Shown: one piece after another, positions 1-6,036 of the stretch
Position numbering within the stretch: the stretch's first letter is position 1
How the letters are laid out: each line of letters opens with the position of its first letter
From: Janthinobacterium sp.
GTDB lineage: Bacteria > Pseudomonadota > Gammaproteobacteria > Burkholderiales > Burkholderiaceae_D
Length of the DNA: 10,216 nt
Direction of reading: 5' to 3'
Assembly (NCBI GenBank): GCA_003482555.1
Contig: DMYQ01000036.1
Span: 1 to 10,216, forward strand
Position numbers and translations under genes: made by a program
The notes under the pieces: generated by a model
Databases searched by the model: none
Told to the model about the DNA's origin: nothing
What the model saw: only the letters and a program-made list of their open reading frames with translations

Positions 1-445
1 TCTTGCACCGTCAATTCATTGACGACCGCCTCGACGTCGTCCAGGCCGCGCACGACACGCTCCAGCTCCAACGCTTCCGCCTGGCTGCGCACGCATCCTT
101 TCAGCCAGACCCAGCGCCGCTGCCCCAGCGCCCACACGCTGGTGCGGGCAAAGCGGCCATCGGCCAAGACCGCCTTCTTGACACGCGCAACGATGTCTTC
201 ATCGTACAGATAGGAATTCGGCAAGCGGCAGCGGCCCGCGAGGAAGCAAAGTTGCCGCGTTCGACGCGGGAATGCGACTGGGCCAGCATGTCCGCCTTGC
301 CCAGGCGCGGGACGGGCGGCACCGGACGGGCCGCGATGCCCTCCGTCACCCGCAAAAAGGGGTCGCCGAAATAGTTCGCCTCGGCTTGCGCCCCGGCAGT
401 GACCGGAAAGGCTGCCGCGATGATGCAGACCAGCTTGGCGAGCAT
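1..445 (-). pseudogene. BON-domain secreted protein, frameshifted and partial
   Basis: This leftward gene starts at ATG 445-443 behind a GGAGGT Shine-Dalgarno sequence and runs off the left window edge. The first 21 residues (MLAKLVCIIAAAFPVTAGAQA) look like a Sec signal peptide, so the product is probably periplasmic. After SRVERGN (codons just before position 250) the frame changes. In the starting frame the rest is unrelated low-quality sequence that stops at about 101. In a second frame a coherent BON-type sequence follows, including LPNSYLYDEDIVARVKKAV, WALGQRRWVWLKGCV and, near the window edge, DDVEAVVNELTVQ. Adding one T to the coding-strand run TTT (248-250) joins the two parts as ERGNFCFLAGRCRLPNSY. 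BON domains occur in envelope-stress and membrane-associated proteins such as OsmY; the exact role here is unknown. The break may be a real mutation or a homopolymer error in the assembly. Confidence 0.72.
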
Positions 446-544
446 GCCACCTCCGTTTGAGCGGCCTTGGCCAGGCGCCACCCTTTTTCCGAGTTAAATT
501 CGCAATAATATCTTTTCATCTCAAGACTTTGCGGCATAGTATCG

Positions 545-1135
545 TTGTGTAAAGACATCTTCACGCCGCAACTTCACAGGGACAAGATCATCGCCATATT
601 AAGCCACATATTCAAACACGCGGCGTTGCGCGCCATCACGGCCTATCAACGCCATCTGTCGCCGCGCAAGGGGTTTTCTTGCGCGCACAGGGTCGGCACC
701 GGCGGCGCCAGTTGTTCCGCCCACGGCTACCGGGTGATAGAGCGCTGCGGCCTGTGGATGGGCCTGGCGCTCTTGCGGCGCCGCCTGCGCGCTTGCGGCG
801 AACTGCAACGGCGCCGCGCGGGCGGCCGCGTCGGCCCGCGCCCCTTCAACGCCCAGGCCGGTTTTTGCGATCCCTCCTGCGAGGCCGGCGACTGCGAGTT
901 TTCGGGCAGCGACTGCGGCGATTGCTTCGAGGATTTCAGTTGCGGGAGAGAATATACCTGTGCCGACTTGCGCAACTGCGGCTGCAACCCATGGCGCCGC
1001 GCAAGCCGGCCGGTCAAGGAAAAGTCGCTCTCGCCGCGCGCCAGATCGAAGGCGGGAGCGCGGAAAAAAGTCAATCTGAACAAGGCGCCGCCCGCCGCAA
1101 GCGATCAAGACTTGCCCCCGGCCGGCGGCGCTTGA
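545..1135 (+). CDS. YidD-like protein with cysteine-rich C-terminal tail
   Basis: Residues about 15-86 resemble the YidD family (membrane protein insertion efficiency factor): an amphipathic N-terminal helix, then YQRHLSPRKGFSC, a second Cys at 57, GYRVIERCG and LRRRLRACGE. YidD proteins are small inner-membrane-associated proteins thought to assist YidC/Sec insertion. Canonical yidD lies between rnpA and yidC, and neither is present here, so this is probably a stand-alone paralogue. An extra region follows the domain: nine cysteines at residues 108, 112, 117, 124, 127, 133, 139, 145 and 147, then a basic Lys/Arg-rich end. The cysteine cluster could bind metal or form disulfides, but no known ligand pattern is evident. 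The start is uncertain. TTG at 545 is the only usual start that keeps the whole N-terminal helix, and it has no clear ribosome binding site. AGGGA at 578-582 sits just ahead of ATC 587, a very rare start codon. Confidence 0.72.
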   Translation: MCKDIFTPQLHRDKIIAILSHIFKHAALRAITAYQRHLSPRKGFSCAHRVGTGGASCSAHGYRVIERCGLWMGLALLRRRLRACGELQRRRAGGRVGPRPFNAQAGFCDPSCEAGDCEFSGSDCGDCFEDFSCGREYTCADLRNCGCNPWRRASRPVKEKSLSPRARSKAGARKKVNLNKAPPAASDQDLPPAGGA

Positions 1136-1250
1136 AGCGCATGGCGTCGCGCAAGAGTTCGTTTCGATATGCGCGCCACCGTACAGATGTATTGTGCGGC
1201 AACGGTCATAGTGAGTCATCCGGCCGCAATCTCAGCCGCGTATTCACTAA

Positions 1251-1257
1251 AAGAGGA
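1251..1257 (+). promoter_or_regulatory. Ribosome binding site of the collagen-like gene
   Basis: AAGAGGA lies six bases before ATG 1264. It fixes the start of the collagen-like lipoprotein and argues against the much longer reading frame that is open upstream in the same phase. I see no convincing -35/-10 pair in the 128 bases between the preceding stop and this site. Confidence 0.7.
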
Positions 1258-1263
1258 CACATC

Positions 1264-1677
1264 ATGAAATTTACAATGTCAGCAATTGCACTGATCGCCA
1301 CGCTCGGTTTGAGCGCATGTACCGGCCCGATGGGCCCGCAAGGTGCGGCTGGCGACACCGGCTACACCGGCGCCCAGGGTGCCACTGGCTCCCAGGGCAA
1401 TCAAGGCAATACCGGTAATACAGGCAATACGGGTAGCACGGGCGACACGGGTGCCACCGGCAATACCGGTAACACGGGCGATACCGGCGCCACGGGTAAC
1501 ACCGGCAATACCGGTAATACCGGCGCCGACGGCATGCAAGGCGCCACCGGAAATACCGGTAACACGGGTAACACGGGTAACACGGGCGCCTCCGGTCGCA
1601 CCGGCGCCGCAGGTCGCGCCGGCGCCACCGGTCGCGCGGGCACGGGCGGCTCCACCGTCGTCGTCGTACCAAAGTAA
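1264..1677 (+). CDS. Collagen-like repeat lipoprotein
   Basis: The 137-residue product begins with a lipoprotein signal, MKFTMSAIALIATLGLSAC, in which the lipobox LSAC places the lipidated Cys at residue 19. From residue 21 to 128 there are 36 uninterrupted Gly-X-Y triplets, 12 of them Gly-Asn-Thr. The first two are GPM and GPQ; proline is otherwise absent from the tract. The last seven triplets carry Arg/Ala (GRT, GAA, GRA), and the protein ends in STVVVVPK. Bacterial collagen-like tracts form trimeric triple helices without hydroxyproline, so I infer a lipid-anchored, rod-like trimer on the membrane or surface. No separate trimerisation or adhesin domain is visible, so its partner is unknown. 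Threonine-rich bacterial collagen tracts can be O-glycosylated, which is possible here. The start is supported by AAGAGGA upstream. The repeat DNA could vary in length between strains. Confidence 0.88.
   Translation: MKFTMSAIALIATLGLSACTGPMGPQGAAGDTGYTGAQGATGSQGNQGNTGNTGNTGSTGDTGATGNTGNTGDTGATGNTGNTGNTGADGMQGATGNTGNTGNTGNTGASGRTGAAGRAGATGRAGTGGSTVVVVPK
1324..1647 (+). repeat. Tandem Gly-X-Y coding repeats (9-base periodicity)
   Basis: The DNA encoding the triplets is a degenerate array of 9-base units of the form GGN-AAY-ACN. Three perfect consecutive copies of GGTAACACG lie at 1558-1584, and close variants recur at about 1400-1530. Synonymous codons alternate (AAT/AAC; ACC/ACG/ACA), so most units are not identical. 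Purely slipped-strand expansion is therefore unlikely to be recent except around 1558-1584. Confidence 0.85.
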
Positions 1678-1694
1678 TCCGCATGCGGGGGCGA

Positions 1695-1710
1695 GGGACG
1701 CCAGCGTCCC
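1695..1710. terminator. Possible hairpin between convergent genes
   Basis: GGGACG and CGTCCC form a six-pair stem with a CCAG loop, between the ends of the collagen-like gene (1677) and the DUF3422 gene (1777). A second small stem, CTGGC-CTT-GCCAG, lies at 1733-1745. Neither is followed by a T tract on either strand, so intrinsic termination is only a possibility. Confidence 0.35.
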
Positions 1711-1776
1711 GCTCCTCCACCCGCGGCCGGGGCTGGCCTTGCCAGACTCGGCGCCTGCTCGACGCCCACTCGGCGC

Positions 1777-3159
1777 TTACTCGACGTGCATGCTCTTGTG
1801 CATGCGTCGCAGGCACAGCCACACCACGCCGGCCACCACCGGCACCAGAATTCCCGTCACCACTTCCACATTCATCGGCACGCCGGCCGCCTTCAGCGCC
1901 TTGCCCGCATAGCTCAGCAAACCCACCGTATAGTAGGAAATCGCCACCACCGACAAGCCCTCGACCGCTTGCTGCAGGCGTAACTGTTGCGCCGCGCGCC
2001 GGTTCATCGATTGCAGGATGCGCCGGTTCTGGTGTTCCTGGATGATGCCGACCCGCGTGCGCAGCAAGTCATTGGTGTGCGCGATGCGCCCGGCCAGCGC
2101 TTCTTGCCGGCTGGCGATGGCCGCGCACGTGTTCATCGCCGGCGTCAGGCGCCGCTCCATGAACTCGCCCACCGTCGGGATGCCCTCGATGCGGGTCTCG
2201 CGCAATTCCTCGATGCGGGCATGCACCAGGCGGAAATACGCTTGCGAGGCGGAAAAGCGATAGTTATTGTCCAGCGAGAGCTTTTCGACCCGCGCCGCCA
2301 AGCGCGTGATGCTGCCCAGCAACGCCTGCTCGGGGTCGGAGCCTTGCCCCGAACGTTGCGGGAAAGTCTCGTCGCTGGTGGCGTCGATGTCGACCATGGT
2401 CGCCGTCAGGGTCGCCAGCTCTTCCTCGACCGCGTTCAGGGCCGGTCCGGCGCTCTGCGCGTATGGCAGGCCCAGCAGGGCCATCATGCGGTAGGTCTCG
2501 ATTTCCAGCACGCGCTGCACCAGGCTGCCCGCCTGCTGCTCGCGCAAGCCGGCGTCGCGCACGACGAAGCGGCTGAAACCGTCCGACTGGATCAGGAAAT
2601 CCGTCCACACTTCGCCACCCTGCAAGACCTGGCTGCCTACCAGCAGGCAACCTTCGAAGACGCGCTGCAATTCCTGCGCGAAATCCTCGGCCGGCGTCAC
2701 GCTCTTGTCGAGCACCACGTGCGCGGCAACCATGATTTTACCCTGCAAGCCGGCCAACCAGTCTTGCGGGATATGCATCAGGGGCACGCGCGCGAAGGCT
2801 TCGGCCAGCGGGATGGTGCCGTCGTGGGGTTCGGCGAAGGTGTAGGTGGCGAATTCGGTGTGGCATTCCCATTTCAGGCGAAAGCGGCCGAAATCATGGT
2901 AAAAATATTTGGCGTCGACATGCGGCGCGGCCACGCCGAAGTGCAGGCACAGCGCGGCCAGCATCGCGTGCCGTCCAGCCACATTGGCCCCGCGCGGTTC
3001 GGCGCCGTCGCGGCAATACACGGCCAGGTGGCTCAGGCTCTCCGGCGCGTTCAGGCGCAGGAAGGGGCGCGAATGCACTTCCGCCGCCAGCGGGATGCGC
3101 AGCGCATGGTTCAGGGTCGAGTGTCGTATCGGAATCGGCGTCGTGGCTAATTTTTGCAT
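1777..3159 (-). CDS. DUF3422 family membrane-anchored protein
   Basis: I recognise this 460-residue product as the DUF3422 family, whose biochemical function is not established. The N-terminal part carries the EVHSRPFLRL segment and a KWECHTEFATYTF segment typical of the family. The central part is a long charged, helix-rich soluble region. The C-terminal 60 residues contain two hydrophobic spans, at about 402-420 (VVAISYYTVGLLSYAGK) and 433-450 (VVTGILVPVVAGVVWLCL), followed by a basic tail. It is therefore probably anchored in the inner membrane with a large cytoplasmic domain. ATG 3159 is chosen; an in-frame TTG at 3165 would add two residues, and neither has a clear Shine-Dalgarno sequence. 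The gene stands alone, convergent with the collagen-like gene and divergent from the bestrophin gene. The product length suggests it is intact. Confidence 0.85.
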   Translation of the reverse strand: MQKLATTPIPIRHSTLNHALRIPLAAEVHSRPFLRLNAPESLSHLAVYCRDGAEPRGANVAGRHAMLAALCLHFGVAAPHVDAKYFYHDFGRFRLKWECHTEFATYTFAEPHDGTIPLAEAFARVPLMHIPQDWLAGLQGKIMVAAHVVLDKSVTPAEDFAQELQRVFEGCLLVGSQVLQGGEVWTDFLIQSDGFSRFVVRDAGLREQQAGSLVQRVLEIETYRMMALLGLPYAQSAGPALNAVEEELATLTATMVDIDATSDETFPQRSGQGSDPEQALLGSITRLAARVEKLSLDNNYRFSASQAYFRLVHARIEELRETRIEGIPTVGEFMERRLTPAMNTCAAIASRQEALAGRIAHTNDLLRTRVGIIQEHQNRRILQSMNRRAAQQLRLQQAVEGLSVVAISYYTVGLLSYAGKALKAAGVPMNVEVVTGILVPVVAGVVWLCLRRMHKSMHVE

Positions 3160-3588
3160 GGGCAATCTGGGTAAAAAATCGTCAGTGAAAGGTCGGCTTG
3201 GAACTCATGGAAAGCATTGATGATGCCTTCATAACAAGATGGCGCACTGACTGGTAACCCGTGTCCTCGGTAACATCTTCCGATGATTCTCAATATTATG
3301 CAATCATCATCACCGTTGGCGCGCAAAGCAACAACAAAATCGTCACCCCGCTCGCTATCATGATGGGGCTTTCATGATCGTTTGATCATTCTCAAAACAC
3401 ATAATGGATATAGTCAGTCTGAATTGGTGGAATGGGACGCCCATCGCCTATACTGGATCGACCTTCCCCACATCGCTTCCCATGCAGATAGTTGACAGCC
3501 AGCCTTGCGCGCCGGCTTTTTGTTCCCGGCTCCGGCCATTTTTCCCTCTCGCAACGCCGCCCGTCCCGGCTCCCTCGCGGGGCGCCAC
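3160..3588. other. Divergent intergenic region with short repeats
   Basis: These 429 bases lie between the divergent DUF3422 and bestrophin genes. They are more AT-rich than the neighbours in the middle (about 3280-3420). Visible structures are GATGATT/AATCATC (3282-3288 and 3302-3308), ATGATC-GTTT-GATCAT (3374-3389), a direct repeat TCATGAT (3358-3364 and 3372-3378) and two GGTAAC copies 16 bases apart (3253 and 3269). A TATAGT at 3409-3414 could be a -10 element for the bestrophin gene, but no good -35 sits at the right distance. A 62-codon frame from ATG 3404 ends at 3592, overlapping the bestrophin ATG. It has no ribosome binding site and no recognisable product, so it is not called as a gene. 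Confidence 0.5.
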
Positions 3589-4530
3589 ATGATCTTGCGC
3601 GAGCGGCCGTCCGGGCTGCGCCTGTTTCTCGTGCTGGGCGGCTCCGTGTTGCCGCGCATCCGCGTCACCCTGTTCGTCAACATCGTCTTCGCCACCGTCG
3701 TGACCTTGCTGCACGGCGTACTGTTCGACCAGAAAATCACGCTGACGACGATACCCTTCACCTTGATCGGCTTGCCGCTGGCAATTTTCCTCGGTTTTCG
3801 CAACAATGCCGCTTACGACCGTTATTGGGAAGGCCGCAAACTGTGGGGCGAGCTGGTGCACCGCAGCCGCAGCCTGTCGCGCCAGTGCCAGAGTCTGATC
3901 CAGGGCGGCGCCGCGGCCGTCGCCACGCTCGGCCTGGACGACGTGCGGGTGCGCATGGTGTACCGGGCCATCGCCTTTGCCCACGCGCTGCGCCACCAGT
4001 TGCGCGACCTGGACGGGGCCGCCGAGCTGGCGCCCCTGTTGCGCGCAGAGGAAGGCCGGCGGGCGGCCGGGACCGCCAACCCGTCCGATTTCCTGATGCA
4101 ACAAATGGGCCTGGACCTGGGCCTGTGCCTGCGCGAGGAAAGAATCGATCCCTGCCTGGCGGTCTCGATCGACGCCACCCTGTCGGCGATGGCGGCGGCG
4201 GCCGCCGCCTGCGAGCGCATCAAGGGCACGCCGATTCCATTTTCGTATTCGCTGCTGTTGCACCGCACCGCTTATCTGTACTGTTTTTTGCTGCCCTTCG
4301 GCCTGGTCGACTCGCTCGGCTTCATGACGCCCTTCGTCGTCGCCATCGTCGCCTACACGTTTTTCGGCCTCGACGCCCTCGGCGACGAGATCGAGGAACC
4401 CTTCGGCATGGACTCCAACGACTTGCCGCTGGACGCCATCTGCCGCGGCATCGAAATCAATTTGCGTGCATCCATGGGCGAGGTCGACTTGCCGGCGCCG
4501 CTGGAAGCCGTCGAATATTTGCTGACATGA
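3589..4530 (+). CDS. Bestrophin family ion channel
   Basis: The 313-residue product carries bacterial bestrophin (YneE-type) hallmarks. The N-terminal part has MILRERPSGLRLFLVLGGS and a first membrane segment. RNNAAYDRYWEGRKLW follows at residues 71-86, GTPIPFSY at 213-220, the membrane segment LPFGLVDSLGFM, and EIEEPFGMDSNDLPLD at 267-282 near the C-terminus. Bestrophins form homopentameric channels in the membrane. Animal members conduct chloride, while the studied Klebsiella homologue is a cation-selective channel, so selectivity cannot be assigned here. ATG 3589 is chosen because it starts exactly at the family's usual N-terminus. An in-frame TTG at 3505 would add 28 residues with no family resemblance. 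The ribosome binding site is poor. The copper chaperone gene follows 66 bases downstream but has its own promoter, so a shared operon is possible but not needed. Confidence 0.9.
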   Translation: MILRERPSGLRLFLVLGGSVLPRIRVTLFVNIVFATVVTLLHGVLFDQKITLTTIPFTLIGLPLAIFLGFRNNAAYDRYWEGRKLWGELVHRSRSLSRQCQSLIQGGAAAVATLGLDDVRVRMVYRAIAFAHALRHQLRDLDGAAELAPLLRAEEGRRAAGTANPSDFLMQQMGLDLGLCLREERIDPCLAVSIDATLSAMAAAAAACERIKGTPIPFSYSLLLHRTAYLYCFLLPFGLVDSLGFMTPFVVAIVAYTFFGLDALGDEIEEPFGMDSNDLPLDAICRGIEINLRASMGEVDLPAPLEAVEYLLT

Positions 4531-4532
4531 GC

Positions 4533-4563
4533 TTGACCTTGCCACGCTGGGAAGCGCCACAGT
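4533..4563 (+). promoter_or_regulatory. CueR-type promoter/operator of the copZ-like gene
   Basis: A -35 element TTGACC (4533-4538) is followed, after exactly 19 bases, by a poor -10-like CACAGT (4558-4563). The long spacer is the signature of MerR-family activated promoters. Within it, ACCTTGC-CACGCTG-GGAAGCG resembles the CueR dyad ACCTTCC-N7-GGAAGGT known from E. coli copA. The site starts three bases after the bestrophin stop and ends 33 bases before the chaperone ATG. The similarity to the copA site in this window (9671-9701) strengthens the call. Confidence 0.75.
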
Positions 4564-4596
4564 GTCGCATCAATCACCGTTTCAGGAGTAGCAGCC

Positions 4597-4797
4597 ATGT
4601 ATGAATTACAAGTCGATAATATGAGTTGTGCCCATTGCGTGGGCGCCGTCACCAGGGCGGTGCGGGCGCTCGATCCCCAGGCGACGGTCGAAGTCGACCT
4701 GGCCGCCAAGACGGTGAAAGTGGCATCCACGCTACCCCTGGCCCGTATCAGCGCCGCCATTGTCGAGGCCGGGTATCCGCTGGCCACTGAGCGCTAA
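4597..4797 (+). CDS. copZ: CopZ-like copper chaperone (HMA domain)
   Basis: The 66-residue protein is a single heavy-metal-associated domain. The metal site MSCAHC lies at residues 9-14, with Cys11 and Cys14 as the thiol ligands for Cu(I). The hydrophobic pattern and the closing AAIVEAGYPL fit the ferredoxin-like HMA fold, and the length is that of a stand-alone chaperone. It probably carries Cu(I) in the cytoplasm and passes it to the HMA domains of CopA (encoded at 7199-9640) or to CueR. ATG 4597 has a good AGGAG at 4584-4588. A CueR-type promoter lies directly upstream, which supports copper-inducible expression. The sequence alone cannot exclude another soft metal such as Ag(I), but promoter and neighbourhood favour copper. 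Confidence 0.9.
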   Translation: MYELQVDNMSCAHCVGAVTRAVRALDPQATVEVDLAAKTVKVASTLPLARISAAIVEAGYPLATER

Positions 4798-4806
4798 GCT
4801 TGCTTT

Positions 4807-5124
4807 TTAAGGGGCGTCGGCGCCAAAAGCTTCGGCGCTGAAATCGAGACCGCAAGCGGGGCAGCGCTCCATGTGCGCGGGCAGTAAACCCAGGCCGTAG
4901 CGCGCCTGCCCCAGCTTCGCCTTGCACTTCGGGCAGACGGCGCGCTTGGCGATATACAGGTGGCTGCCGGCCACGCCGAGGAAGGGTATCCACGTCATCA
5001 AGGGCGTCATGCCGCCCTTCGGCAAAAACAAACCGGCCACGAACAGGCCGAAGAAACCGAAACCGGCCAGGCGGGCGGTGACGATCTTGCGCTGCAATGC
5101 GGAAGCTATACTAATATTATTCAC
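4807..5124 (-). CDS. Small membrane protein with zinc-ribbon motif
   Basis: I do not recognise a named family. The 105-residue product has two hydrophobic spans, at about 18-35 (RLAGFGFFGLFVAGLFL) and 40-58 (TPLMTWIPFLGVAGSHLYI). A soluble C-terminal part follows, with CPKC at 64-67 and CPAC at 88-91, a likely four-cysteine zinc ribbon. The start is GTG 5124, supported by GAAGGA six bases upstream. The frame is open further upstream, but that part lies inside the GST gene and reads as shadow sequence. It begins 19 bases after the GST stop, so the two are probably co-transcribed. Its end faces the copZ-like gene with only nine bases between. A role in metal or redox sensing at the membrane would be speculation. 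Confidence 0.75.
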   Translation of the reverse strand: MNNISIASALQRKIVTARLAGFGFFGLFVAGLFLPKGGMTPLMTWIPFLGVAGSHLYIAKRAVCPKCKAKLGQARYGLGLLPAHMERCPACGLDFSAEAFGADAP

Positions 5125-5143
5125 GAAACATCCTTCAAAGTCA

Positions 5144-5878
5144 TCAATTGTCGAGCTCCGGATAGTGCCGGAAGATCCCCTCGGTGGAAAACGGCAGGCG
5201 CCGCTTCGACGCCAGGTAGGCGGCGATGTTGGGACGCTCGGCAACGCGCGCGTGCAAAGCCGTCAAGCCCTGGTAGTCGCGCTCGAGGCGCGCCATCGCT
5301 TTCGGGAAGGCGTAGCGCAGGCCGGCCACCATCTGGAACATCGACAGATCCACATACGACAGGCGCCCCCCCACCAGGAAGCCGCCGCGGCGCGGGTTAT
5401 TCGCCAGCACCAACTCGAAATAATCGAGGAATTTGGCCAGGCGTTGCTCGGTAAAATCATCCGCGCGCCGCTTCGCCTCTTTCTTCTGGTCTTCATAATA
5501 CAGCTTGCCCGACACGGGATGGTGGGTATCGTGCACTTCCGTCAGCCAGTCGGCGATGGTCAGTTGCAACTGATGGGCCCACAGGCGGCCCGCCTCGGCG
5601 CGCGGCGCCAGTCCCAGGCGCGCGCCCAGATACAGCAAGATATTTGGCGTCTGCCCGATCAGCAACTCGCCGGCCTTGAGGACGGGCGGCGCGAACGCCG
5701 GCTGGGCACTGGACGCCCTGTCGAGGCAGGCCAGCAGGGCCGGCATGCCCATGCCCCTGCCCTTCCTCGCCGGCATGCGGGCGACATCGACATAGTCGGC
5801 GCCAGCCTCCTCCAGCGCCAGGCGGACGAATTCGCCACGCCCCTGGATGGTCGGCCAGTAATACAGTTCGTAGCGCAT
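5144..5878 (-). CDS. Glutathione S-transferase family protein
   Basis: The 244-residue product has a thioredoxin-like N-terminal half (about 1-90) and a helical C-terminal half (about 95-235). The N-terminal part opens with RYELYYWPTIQGRGEFVRL, where Tyr6 or Tyr7 is a candidate catalytic tyrosine. The cis-proline site is APPVLK (residues 63-68). The glutathione-binding turn reads GQTPNILLYLG, with Thr where many GSTs have Ser. The segment LSYVDLSMF (173-181) carries the S-x-x-D capping box found in GST C-terminal domains. The enzyme is expected in the cytoplasm, conjugating or reducing electrophiles with glutathione; the substrate cannot be predicted. ATG 5878 has a strong GGAGGTGAG just upstream. 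It is the first gene of a probable two-gene unit with the zinc-ribbon membrane protein. A perfect inverted repeat lies just upstream of the start. Confidence 0.9.
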   Translation of the reverse strand: MRYELYYWPTIQGRGEFVRLALEEAGADYVDVARMPARKGRGMGMPALLACLDRASSAQPAFAPPVLKAGELLIGQTPNILLYLGARLGLAPRAEAGRLWAHQLQLTIADWLTEVHDTHHPVSGKLYYEDQKKEAKRRADDFTEQRLAKFLDYFELVLANNPRRGGFLVGGRLSYVDLSMFQMVAGLRYAFPKAMARLERDYQGLTALHARVAERPNIAAYLASKRRLPFSTEGIFRHYPELDN

Positions 5879-5893
5879 CTCACCTCCGCATAG

Positions 5894-5919
5894 TTGTCAT
5901 TTTTGAACATGAATGACAA
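5894..5919. promoter_or_regulatory. Inverted repeat, probable operator
   Basis: TTGTCATT (5894-5901) and AATGACAA (5912-5919) form a perfect 8+8 inverted repeat with a 10-base spacer. It lies between the divergent GST and TauE/SafE genes, 16 bases upstream of the GST ATG. On the minus strand a TATGAT (5924-5919) abuts it and could be the GST -10 element, which would place the repeat over the transcription start as in a repressor operator. No matching regulator gene is adjacent, and the -35 is not evident. Confidence 0.5.
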
Positions 5920-5998
5920 TCATAACTCAGGACACGCCAGTCCCTGTCGCGAAAGCGCCAAATGGCGCCCGCCGCCGCGACGGGCCGCGGGCCACGGT

Positions 5999-6004
5999 TA
6001 TAAT
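5999..6004 (+). promoter_or_regulatory. Candidate -10 element of the TauE/SafE gene
   Basis: A perfect TATAAT lies 32 bases before ATG 6037, a suitable distance for a short leader. The sequence at the -35 distance is GC-rich and does not resemble TTGACA. The promoter may therefore depend on an activator, or the match may be chance. A second small palindrome, GCGCCA-AA-TGGCGC (5955-5968), lies just upstream. Confidence 0.4.
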
Positions 6005-6036
6005 CGCCCTTCACTTTCCATACCGCAAAATCGACC

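Noticed and set aside
679..1263. In-frame upstream extension of the collagen-like protein
   Set aside because: This stretch overlaps the YidD-like gene in another frame and is Arg-rich noise. The lipoprotein signal and ribosome binding site place the start at 1264.
1324..1647. Possible CRISPR-like or minisatellite array
   Set aside because: The periodicity is nine bases, in frame, and encodes Gly-X-Y triplets; there are no spacers.
1987..3150. A 387-codon open frame on the plus strand opposite the DUF3422 gene
   Set aside because: It is low-complexity antisense sequence; the DUF3422 reading has family motifs and membrane segments.
3253..3274. Two GGTAAC copies 16 bases apart as a possible attachment site or operator
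   Set aside because: Six-base matches are too short to support an attachment site, and no integrase or regulator is adjacent.
3505..3588. Longer bestrophin start at TTG 3505
   Set aside because: The added residues do not resemble the family N-terminus, and ATG 3589 begins at the usual position.
3448..4560. A 370-codon open frame on the minus strand opposite the bestrophin gene
   Set aside because: The bestrophin hallmarks are all on the plus strand; the opposite frame is Gln/Ala/Gly-rich without a domain.
4797..4810. Bidirectional terminator between copZ and the zinc-ribbon gene (AAGC-TT-GCTT followed by T residues)
   Set aside because: The stem is only four pairs with a two-base loop, too weak to call.
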